Assembly (NCBI GenBank): GCA_005801395.1
Contig: SYDV01000328.1
Span: 1-5,048 of the forward strand
Reading direction: 5' to 3'
Length of the DNA: 5,048 bases
Source of the DNA: Planctomycetia bacterium
GTDB taxonomy: Bacteria; Planctomycetota; UBA11346
Part shown: one piece after another, positions 1 through 5,048 of the stretch
How the letters are laid out: each line of letters begins with the position of its first letter
How positions within the stretch are numbered: the first letter of the stretch is position 1
Notes under the pieces: model-generated
Databases searched by the model: none
Told to the model about the DNA's origin: nothing
What the model saw: only the letters and a program-made list of their open reading frames with translations
Translations under genes and position numbers: made by a program

Positions 1-1532
1 AGATCAGCAGTTTTTTGCGCTAAGTCTGGTAATACAGGCGCTAAATAAATGCACAGCTGACGGAATAAATTCAGCGAGACCGTGCACGCGGCAGTCAATT
101 CGCCGAGGTGAGCAGGATCTTTTTTCAGCGCCCATGGTGCACGCGCTTCGACATATTCATTTGCGCGATCGGCCAAGGCCATAATGCGGCGCATAGCGGC
201 GCTATAATCACCTGATGCGTAGGCGGCGGCGATGGCCTCGGATTCCGCGGCAGCAGCGGTAAATAATCCACCATCATCGGGATAAGTTGCGGCGAGCACT
301 GGTACAAACTTTGCCGTTCGACTGGCTAAATTCACGACCTTACCAACAATATCGCTATTTACCTTGTCGACAAATTCAGCCAAGTTGAGATCAATGTCTT
401 CGACTTTGCCATTTAATTTGCTGGCGAAGTAATATCGCAAATAAGATGGATCCAATCCCGCGTCGAGGTACGCACGCGCGCGAATAAACGTCCCTTTCGA
501 TTTGGACATTTTCTCACCGTTCACGGTTAAAAATCCGTGAATGTGTACTTGGGTCGGCAATTGATAACCAGCGGTCTTTAACATGGCCGGCCAGAATAAC
601 GTGTGAAAATAGGTAATATCTTTACCAATGAAGTGATGAATTTCACCCGCGCCAAAGTTTTTATCCGTAGCTTTAGGCCACCATTGATTGGCGTTTTGCT
701 GCGTGGCTGCACACCAATCGGTGAGACTCGATAAATAACCAACCGGTGCATCAACCCACACGTAAAAGAAATTGCCAGGTGCATCAGGAATTTCGAAACC
801 GAAATAAGGTGCCGGACGACTTACATCCCAATCACGTAAGGTGTCATTTAAAAAGGCACCATGCAACCAATTCGCAATTTCATTTTGCAAAGTGTTGTCG
901 CTACGGGTCCAGGTTTTTAAAAAGTCGCGAAATGGTTCCAGGCGGACAAAGTAATGTTTCGCCGAGCGTAGTTCTGGCTTGGCTCCCGACAACGTGCTGA
1001 CGGGGTTAATTAAATCCGAGGGGCTAAACGTCGCGGCACATTTTTCGCATGAATCGCCATATTGATCCGGCGACTTACATTTAGGACAGGTGCCTTTAAC
1101 AAAGCGGTCGGCTAAAAATGAACCAGCTTTGGGATCATACAATTGTGTGACATCACGCTCTGCTACGATGCTTTCACCGGCATCATCACGCGCTTGGCGC
1201 AGCGCGGACCAAAATTCACCGACCAATTGTTTATTGGAAGGCGCATCCGTTGAACCGTAATGGGAAAATTGCACGGCGAAGTCGGCGAAATCCTTTTGGT
1301 GCGCCTGACTCATTTCTGCCATGATCTGCTGTTCGCTGCGACCTTCTTGTCGCGCACGGATCATGGTTGCTGTGCCGTGGGTGTCGTCGGCGCAAATATA
1401 AGCGACCTGATTGCACTGTAGTCGCTGAAAGCGAACCCAAATATCAGCCTGAATATATTCGACCAAATGTCCTAAGTGGATGTGGCCATTGACGTACGGA
1501 AGAGCAGCGGTGACGAGCATCTGACGCGACAT
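1..1532 (-). CDS. metG: Methionyl-tRNA synthetase (MetRS), C-terminus cut by window edge
   Basis: Cytoplasmic class I aminoacyl-tRNA synthetase that charges tRNA-Met with methionine using ATP. The window encodes 510 residues with no stop. The reading frame shows the class I signature HLGH at residues 19-22 (inside HIHLGH), ADDTHGTA at 48-55, a zinc knuckle with Cys149/Cys152 and Cys162/Cys165 (CPKC and CEKC), the [12 protein letters not shown] segment at 255-266, [11 protein letters not shown] at 300-310 and the KMSKS loop at 341-345. These are followed by the helical anticodon-binding domain ([16 protein letters not shown], about 458-473). Bacterial MetRS proteins of this zinc-containing type run from about 510-550 to about 680 residues, so either a short tail or a C-terminal tRNA-binding domain lies off the left edge. 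The ATG at 1530-1532 is chosen because GGAGT lies 5 bases upstream and because [13 protein letters not shown] aligns with usual MetRS starts. An in-frame ATG at 1590-1592 would add 20 residues but has no ribosome binding site. The gene is divergent from flhB. Confidence 0.97.
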   Translation of the reverse strand, partial: MSRQMLVTAALPYVNGHIHLGHLVEYIQADIWVRFQRLQCNQVAYICADDTHGTATMIRARQEGRSEQQIMAEMSQAHQKDFADFAVQFSHYGSTDAPSNKQLVGEFWSALRQARDDAGESIVAERDVTQLYDPKAGSFLADRFVKGTCPKCKSPDQYGDSCEKCAATFSPSDLINPVSTLSGAKPELRSAKHYFVRLEPFRDFLKTWTRSDNTLQNEIANWLHGAFLNDTLRDWDVSRPAPYFGFEIPDAPGNFFYVWVDAPVGYLSSLTDWCAATQQNANQWWPKATDKNFGAGEIHHFIGKDITYFHTLFWPAMLKTAGYQLPTQVHIHGFLTVNGEKMSKSKGTFIRARAYLDAGLDPSYLRYYFASKLNGKVEDIDLNLAEFVDKVNSDIVGKVVNLASRTAKFVPVLAATYPDDGGLFTAAAAESEAIAAAYASGDYSAAMRRIMALADRANEYVEARAPWALKKDPAHLGELTAACTVSLNLFRQLCIYLAPVLPDLAQKTAD

Positions 1533-1537
1533 GGAAG

Positions 1538-1542
1538 ACTCC
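1538..1542 (-). promoter_or_regulatory. Shine-Dalgarno site for metG
   Basis: On the minus strand GGAGT lies 5 bases before the ATG at 1530-1532. It decides the metG start over an in-frame ATG 60 bases further upstream (1590-1592), which lacks any purine-rich site in front of it. Confidence 0.7.
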
Positions 1543-1603
1543 GGGCGGGCATCGTGGAGGGCGAAACGGGGGGGCAAGGTGGGATACGGCATTTGAGCGG
1601 TGA

Positions 1604-1620
1604 CTGGCACGCCTTGTGCC
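1604..1620 (+). promoter_or_regulatory. Candidate sigma-54 (-24/-12) promoter upstream of flhB
   Basis: The sequence CTGGCACG, four bases, then GTGCC matches the RpoN consensus YTGGCACG-N4-TTGCW. The -24 half is perfect, and the GC of the -12 half (1618-1619) has the correct spacing. The first T of TTGC is G, and the final W is C. Sigma-54 control of flagellar genes is common in bacteria, so the position in front of flhB is suggestive. Against it, a start about 12 bases past the GC would fall near 1631, inside the Shine-Dalgarno site, and leave a leader of only about 11 bases. The same bases also form an inverted repeat, which alone could explain part of the match. Confidence 0.3.
1606..1620. 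repeat. Short perfect inverted repeat between metG and flhB
   Basis: GGCAC-GCCTT-GTGCC: 5-bp arms are exact reverse complements around a 5-base centre. It lies between the two divergent genes, 21 bases before the flhB start codon. It could be a regulator-binding site serving one or both genes, a weak hairpin, or a by-product of the overlapping sigma-54-like element. A 5-bp arm can occur by chance, so the repeat is certain as sequence but not as a functional site. Confidence 0.4.
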
Positions 1621-1626
1621 TAGGAA

Positions 1627-1632
1627 CAGGAG
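1627..1632 (+). promoter_or_regulatory. Shine-Dalgarno site for flhB
   Basis: CAGGAG lies 9 bases before the ATG at 1642. It supports the long start, and therefore a real polar N-terminal stretch of about 20 residues ahead of the conserved FlhB segment. Confidence 0.75.
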
Positions 1633-1641
1633 CATCCGCTG

Positions 1642-2748
1642 ATGTCGGCGGTTGTTGTTGAGAAACGCAACGGAGCTGTTGTGCCAGAAAGTTCAAGCGG
1701 CGGCGAAAAGACAGAACAGCCAACGCCAAAAAAGATCGAAGATTCTCGCAACGAAGGCCAAGTTAGCTTTTCGACCGATGTAAACGTCGCGATGTTAATG
1801 CTGTTGGGCTTTTGCACCTTGGCGGTTATGGCTCCGTCCTGTTGGCGTGCGATGGAATCCATGATGCGGCAAGCCCTTGGCCCAGCCCTGACCTTGGAAT
1901 TAGATGATCGCGAAACGATGTTGTTTTTTAGTGAGCAAGTGTTGATGAACGCCGGTTGGTTTCTGCCGATTCTTATGGTTATGTTTTTAAGTGGTATCGC
2001 TTTGTCAGTCGCACAAATCGGATTTCATGTCACGCTAAAACCACTCGAACCAAAACTTAATCGCATTAGCCCCATCACCGGTTTCAAGCGTATGTTTGGC
2101 TTACGCGGACTGATGCGCTTTGTTTTTAATTTCCTCAAACTGTCGTTGGTGGTGACCTTAGCGTGGTATTTATTAGCTCAGGACATTCCTCATATGGCGA
2201 TAACGAAAGTTGATCTGACGCAGCGTGTTGCGACTGAATCATGGACTATTTTTATTATGGTTATCAAATTGGTATCGGTGTTGTTGATCATCGCAGTTGG
2301 GGATTATTTGTACCAGCGTTTTCAGCACACCAAAGATTTGATGATGACTAAACAAGAAGTGAAAGAAGAAATAAAACAATCTGAAGGCGACCCACTCATA
2401 AAAAGTAAAATACGTCAAATTCAACGGCAAATGGCCCAGCGCCGCATGATGCAAGAAGTACCAAAAGCTGACGTGGTCATTACCAATCCAACTCACGTCG
2501 CAGTCGCGCTGAAATACGATAAGGATAAAATGTCCGCACCGATTGTCGTAGCCAAAGGCTATGACGAAGTTGCGCAACGCATTAAAGAAATAGCCAAGAA
2601 ACACGGAATCGTCCAAGTCGAAAACATCACGTTGGCCCGCGCGTTAGCCAAAGAAGTCGAGATCGGAAGAGCCGTGCCAGTGAAATGGTATCAATCAGTC
2701 GCCGAAATTTTGAGTATGGTCTACAAACTGAAAAAATCGGCGGCGTAA
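1642..2748 (+). CDS. flhB: Flagellar biosynthesis protein FlhB
   Basis: Inner-membrane component of the flagellar type III export gate that switches export from rod/hook to filament substrates after cleaving itself. The 368-residue protein is of usual family length. It has the conserved amphipathic start GEKTEQPTPKKIEDSRNEGQ (21-40), then four hydrophobic segments at about 49-66, 104-127, 158-179 and 201-221. A linker carrying KPLEPKLNRISPITGFKRMF (133-152) lies between segments 2 and 3. The cytoplasmic domain contains the self-cleavage motif NPTH at 282-285 (cut expected between Asn282 and Pro283). Its context ADVVITNPTHVAVALKYD and the end VENITLARALAKEVEIG are typical of flagellar FlhB rather than of SctU injectisome paralogues. 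About 20 polar residues precede the conserved start. No fliPQR or flhA gene lies next to it: metG is divergent upstream and an exported carbohydrate-active gene converges downstream. A CAGGAG site supports the ATG chosen. Confidence 0.95.
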   Translation: MSAVVVEKRNGAVVPESSSGGEKTEQPTPKKIEDSRNEGQVSFSTDVNVAMLMLLGFCTLAVMAPSCWRAMESMMRQALGPALTLELDDRETMLFFSEQVLMNAGWFLPILMVMFLSGIALSVAQIGFHVTLKPLEPKLNRISPITGFKRMFGLRGLMRFVFNFLKLSLVVTLAWYLLAQDIPHMAITKVDLTQRVATESWTIFIMVIKLVSVLLIIAVGDYLYQRFQHTKDLMMTKQEVKEEIKQSEGDPLIKSKIRQIQRQMAQRRMMQEVPKADVVITNPTHVAVALKYDKDKMSAPIVVAKGYDEVAQRIKEIAKKHGIVQVENITLARALAKEVEIGRAVPVKWYQSVAEILSMVYKLKKSAA

Positions 2749-2770
2749 GTGGCAAATCGGCCATCAGAGA

Positions 2771-3586
2771 TTATTTTTTTGGCGGCTTGCTGACCTCTGG
2801 AATTCCTTGTGTGCCAATGCGTTCTTTGCTCAGGGCAATGTCATCAATCCATGAAACGAACCCTGGGTTCGCTGGCTGGTAATTATTCCACCCAAAGGAC
2901 ATACTCTCAAAAACCGCAGGAATTTCTGACTTCTCAAATTTTCCAGCGCCGTTGCTGAATGAGGCTTTGGGGATTTCTTCGCCGTTGATGAAGAGGGTGT
3001 AGGTTTGGGTGTCGTAATCGACGAACCATTCGGCGAGCGTCCATTGGTCGCTGTATTGATAATCTTGTTTGCTGCCGATGGCAAATTCTGGCCGACTCTT
3101 GGGCTGGACATTATAAATGTAGTTGGTTTTTCCGCTCGCGAATAAAATGGTATCGAGCACGCGCACTTCGATAGGATCTTTATGGAGTGGGCTTTGCGCT
3201 TTGGCTGAAACTAGGGTGGAATGAATGACGCGAATTTTCGGATCGTCTTTATTTACCTGCGCATGAGGTAATTGAACTTTGAAATATAAGCGGCCCCAAT
3301 GGCTGCTGCCGAGCGCGGCGATGGCTGGTCCAGCCATGGTGATGCGACGAGCACCGTTGGTGGCAGCATCCATACGTAGGGCACGTTGACCGCTGTGGGC
3401 GATATCGCTAACCACGCCGACGGCGCCATTTTTGGTATAGCCAGTTGGAATTTGACCGTCCTTGGTCGATTCAAAATCTTCCATTAACAGCAGTGGCGCA
3501 GGTTTGTCGGTCTTTTTGTCTGCCGCTGACAGGCCCGGCGTGGCACAGAGTGGGAAAAAACAGAGTAAGACAGGGATCAAACGCAT
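2771..3586 (-). CDS. Exported Cip1-like, concanavalin-fold protein (probable polysaccharide-binding or lyase-like)
   Basis: A 271-residue protein with a signal peptide: Arg2, hydrophobic core at about 3-15, probable cleavage after Ala21 or Ala22 (GLSAADKK). It should act in the periplasm or outside the cell. The mature part begins with MEDFES (35-40), then HSGQRALRM (64-72), HWGRLYFKVQLP (96-107), HSTLVSA (122-128), WTLAEWFVDYDTQTYTLFINGEEI (182-205), ESMSFGWNNYQ (227-237) and WIDDIALSKERIG (246-258). This order of motifs (entry strand, WGR strand, H-T/S-V strand, EW...D...F.nGe strand, closing W-DD-a strand) resembles the Cip1 core and related polysaccharide-lyase-like jelly-roll proteins. 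That assignment rests on pattern memory and is not proven. No catalytic residues can be named; binding or lyase activity are both open. It starts 30 bp after the deacetylase stop on the same strand, so co-transcription is likely. AAGGA lies 11 bases before the ATG. Its stop is 22 bp from the convergent flhB stop. Confidence 0.8.
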   Translation of the reverse strand: MRLIPVLLCFFPLCATPGLSAADKKTDKPAPLLLMEDFESTKDGQIPTGYTKNGAVGVVSDIAHSGQRALRMDAATNGARRITMAGPAIAALGSSHWGRLYFKVQLPHAQVNKDDPKIRVIHSTLVSAKAQSPLHKDPIEVRVLDTILFASGKTNYIYNVQPKSRPEFAIGSKQDYQYSDQWTLAEWFVDYDTQTYTLFINGEEIPKASFSNGAGKFEKSEIPAVFESMSFGWNNYQPANPGFVSWIDDIALSKERIGTQGIPEVSKPPKK

Positions 3587-3616
3587 AGTCTGTGAGGTCC
3601 TTAAAAGTGAAGGTGG

Positions 3617-4585
3617 TTATTCCCAGGAAATGGTGACGATATCCGGGCCAGGGATGATATTGCAGTGAATAACGCTGCCTTTTACGCTGGCAGAGATAGT
3701 TTTATTTTTCTCGCTTTTTGCGGTGACTGATGTGGCACCTTCGCAATGAAGAACAATGGTCAGCGGCACTTGATAGAGGGTCACATCAAGTTCATGAGTC
3801 AGCGTCAGCGATATCGTCTTGTGGGTAGATTTAATGATTGATAATTTTGCTTGGTCGCGTTCTTTCATATAGCGACCAATCGTGCCCAGCGGAGCGACCC
3901 AGACCTGATCGGTTTTTGATGCGAGATAGGTTAGATGATCTTGAAATATTTTTCGTCCGGCGAATGGTAAATAGCCGGTATCGATTCCATGGATCATGGC
4001 CACGATAAGCGACTTTTTTGTGATCGCTTCATCAACCCAGGCATTTGCTTTGTCGCTGGTGAAATTCGGACCGCCATAAGTTTTGCGTGTACGATCAGTC
4101 CACACTACATGCGTACGTTGGACGATAGCTCGACTTGCATCCGATTCCTGATTAAAAGGATAGCAGAACGTATAACACGGCTGTCCGATTTCTTTTTCGA
4201 TCAACGCTTTGGCGGCGACAATTTCTTGATCCAAAATCGCAGCTTCTTCTTGCGTATCAATTTTGGCGAAATTCGGATGGGTCATCGAATGATTGCCGAT
4301 TTCGTGACCCTGTTTACTCAGCGCTCGCCATTGATCCCAAGTGCCATAAAAACCATCTTCTTTGCTGGCGGTTTTTCCTGGGTTTATGACGAAGGTCGCC
4401 TTCAACCCTAAGGCATTTAACATCGGTCCAGCGAGTCCGGCTTGTTCGCGTTGACCATCGTCAAACGTAAGCGCCATGGCTCCGGCGCGATTACCCTGCC
4501 ATGGAGCAATGAAGGGCTCAACCGCGTTGATGACGCAGGTCGTAAATAAGCAGCAAACAGTCGCATTTAGGCGCGTCAAAATCAC
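3617..4585 (-). CDS. Exported polysaccharide deacetylase (NodB-homology, carbohydrate esterase 4 type)
   Basis: Probable metal-dependent deacetylase removing acetyl groups from an N- or O-acetylated polysaccharide outside the cytoplasm. Counting from the GTG chosen here (322 residues), a signal peptide covers about 1-21 with cleavage after VINA. Motif 1, TFDDG, is at 40-44 (catalytic base and metal Asp). Motif 2, NHSMTHP, is at 98-104 (two metal-binding His). Motif 3 reads FCYPFN at 140-145 in place of the usual R-x-P-Y/F. The last motif, MIHG, is at 197-200 with the expected catalytic His199. Residues about 245-322 form a strand-rich tail (LSIIKSTHKTISLTLTHELD onward), probably an extra beta-sandwich. 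GTG at 4583-4585 is preferred because AAGGA sits 8 bases upstream. An ATG at 4616-4618 (+11 residues) and a TTG at 4622-4624 lack such a site. A weak extended -10-like TGTTAGATT at about 4623-4631 would place transcription start beyond that ATG. Substrate is unknown. The Cip1-like gene follows 30 bp downstream. Confidence 0.92.
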   Translation of the reverse strand: MILTRLNATVCCLFTTCVINAVEPFIAPWQGNRAGAMALTFDDGQREQAGLAGPMLNALGLKATFVINPGKTASKEDGFYGTWDQWRALSKQGHEIGNHSMTHPNFAKIDTQEEAAILDQEIVAAKALIEKEIGQPCYTFCYPFNQESDASRAIVQRTHVVWTDRTRKTYGGPNFTSDKANAWVDEAITKKSLIVAMIHGIDTGYLPFAGRKIFQDHLTYLASKTDQVWVAPLGTIGRYMKERDQAKLSIIKSTHKTISLTLTHELDVTLYQVPLTIVLHCEGATSVTAKSEKNKTISASVKGSVIHCNIIPGPDIVTISWE

Positions 4586-4593
4586 AAGATAAT

Positions 4594-4598
4594 TCCTT
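4594..4598 (-). promoter_or_regulatory. Shine-Dalgarno site supporting the GTG start of the deacetylase
   Basis: On the minus strand AAGGA is followed by 8 bases and then GTG (4583-4585). The upstream ATG and TTG candidates have no purine-rich stretch at a usable distance, and the shorter protein has a compact signal peptide (MILTRLNATVCCLFTTCVINA). Together these favour GTG, but not decisively, because the longer form would also keep a hydrophobic export signal. Confidence 0.5.
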
Positions 4599-4683
4599 GT
4601 CGTGAGCTCGTTGATCATGTACAATCTAACAACGTACGAAGAATTCCCATGTGACCAAGCGGTCGAGGCGCGCAGACAAAACC

Positions 4684-5048
4684 ATGTTCCATACTCTTAT
4701 TTGTCCAATGCCGTACAAAACCCATGTCAATTTTAACGCATCACGGTGGTGGTATATGCCAGCATCGGTGATGTGGTTGTTTCTGTTAGCGCATATGACG
4801 GTGAGTGGAGTCGATATCTCAAAAGCTCGTGCACATGCGGACTGGATGCGTGGCCATGCCGCAGAATTGGTGCTTAACTTGAATGGCAAAATTCAGTGGT
4901 TGGCAGACGGTGAGCGTTGTTGGTTTGTTGAACGCGACGCAACTGGCGCAAAACGTTTTATGTTGGCGCAATCGAAAACGGGCCGGATAGAACCAGTCGT
5001 TGATCACACGGCCGTCGCAGCCGCATTGAAGATCATTCTGAAACGCGA
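4684..5048 (+). CDS. Probable S9 family serine peptidase (dipeptidyl peptidase IV-like), N-terminal fragment
   Basis: Open frame running off the right edge; 121 residues are visible from the ATG at 4684. Residues about 25-42 (MPASVMWLFLLAHMTVSG) form a hydrophobic export signal or anchor after basic residues (Lys12, Arg21). Then WLADGERCWFVERDATGAKR (72-91) with FMLAQSKTGRIEPVVDHTAVAAAL (92-115) matches the opening blades of the DPP IV N-terminal beta-propeller, where bacterial S9 proteins read W-pDG-r-wy ... fvlvD-tG ... FDH-rlA-AL. The catalytic alpha/beta-hydrolase domain would lie some 400-600 residues further on and is not seen, so peptidase activity is inferred from this fragment only. 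The start is uncertain. A GTG at 4651 and ATGs at 4708 and 4756 are also in frame, and none has a strong ribosome binding site (GAGG at 4665-4668 is 15 bases before 4684). The gene is divergent from the deacetylase. Confidence 0.7.
   Translation, partial: MFHTLICPMPYKTHVNFNASRWWYMPASVMWLFLLAHMTVSGVDISKARAHADWMRGHAAELVLNLNGKIQWLADGERCWFVERDATGAKRFMLAQSKTGRIEPVVDHTAVAAALKIILKR

Noticed and set aside
1568..1574. Run of seven G between two in-frame metG start candidates, which could suggest slippage-based phase variation.
   Set aside because: The Shine-Dalgarno site puts the metG start downstream of the run, so slippage would not affect the protein. Seven bases is also short for a phase-variable tract.
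1590..1592. Upstream in-frame ATG for metG adding 20 residues.
   Set aside because: It has no ribosome binding site, the extra residues are unlike MetRS N-termini, and the downstream ATG has GGAGT at good spacing.
2239..2616. Open frame of 125 residues on the minus strand opposite flhB.
   Set aside because: It lies wholly inside the well-supported flhB coding region, is rich in Phe and His as expected of an antisense shadow, and has no recognisable motif.
1642..2748. Reading this gene as an injectisome SctU/YscU protein rather than FlhB.
   Set aside because: The NPTH context (ADVVITNPTHVAVALKYD) and the VENITLARALAKEVEIG end are flagellar in style, and no injectisome gene is nearby.
2749..2780. 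Possible terminator between the convergent flhB and Cip1-like genes: GTGGC-AAATCG-GCCAT followed by a run of seven T at 2774-2780.
   Set aside because: The stem is only 5 bp with one G-U pair, and the T run begins about 10 bases after it. The T run also encodes the Lys-Lys end of the minus-strand gene. Too weak to call.
4626..4889. Open frame of 87 residues on the minus strand near the right edge.
   Set aside because: It is opposite the S9-like fragment, whose plus-strand frame has recognisable propeller motifs and an export signal. The minus frame has none.

Overview
The window holds five protein genes, two of them cut by the window edges. It reads as ordinary chromosomal DNA from a Gram-negative, flagellated bacterium with an exported carbohydrate-active gene pair. 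The N-terminal wording of its methionyl-tRNA synthetase ([20 protein letters not shown]), a flagellar FlhB outside any flagellar cluster, a Cip1-like lectin-fold protein and a secreted S9 peptidase would fit a planctomycete or another member of the PVC group. That placement is an inference from motif style and is weak. No RNA genes, insertion sequences, CRISPR arrays, phage genes or long repeats were seen.

Layout from left to right: (1) 1-1532, minus strand, methionyl-tRNA synthetase, with its C-terminus beyond the left edge. (2) 1533-1641, a 109-bp divergent intergenic region with a ribosome binding site for each gene, a short perfect inverted repeat and a sigma-54-like -24/-12 sequence facing flhB. 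(3) 1642-2748, plus strand, FlhB, the substrate-switch protein of the flagellar export apparatus. (4) 3617-4585 then 2771-3586, minus strand, a two-gene unit: an exported polysaccharide deacetylase followed 30 bp later by an exported Cip1-like, concanavalin-fold protein. The second gene converges on flhB with only 22 bp between the stop codons. (5) about 4684 to the right edge, plus strand, the start of a probable S9 family (dipeptidyl peptidase IV-like) serine peptidase, divergent from the deacetylase.

Functionally, metG serves translation and flhB serves flagellar export; they share only an intergenic region. The deacetylase and the Cip1-like protein probably act together on a polysaccharide outside the cytoplasm, since both carry signal peptides and are closely spaced on one strand. 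The S9 peptidase has a hydrophobic N-terminal segment and is probably exported too. The points most worth a second look are the isolated flhB with its sigma-54-like upstream element, the deacetylase/Cip1-like pair, the altered third motif of the deacetylase, and the GTG start of that gene. Nothing in the window amounts to a clearly new multi-gene system.
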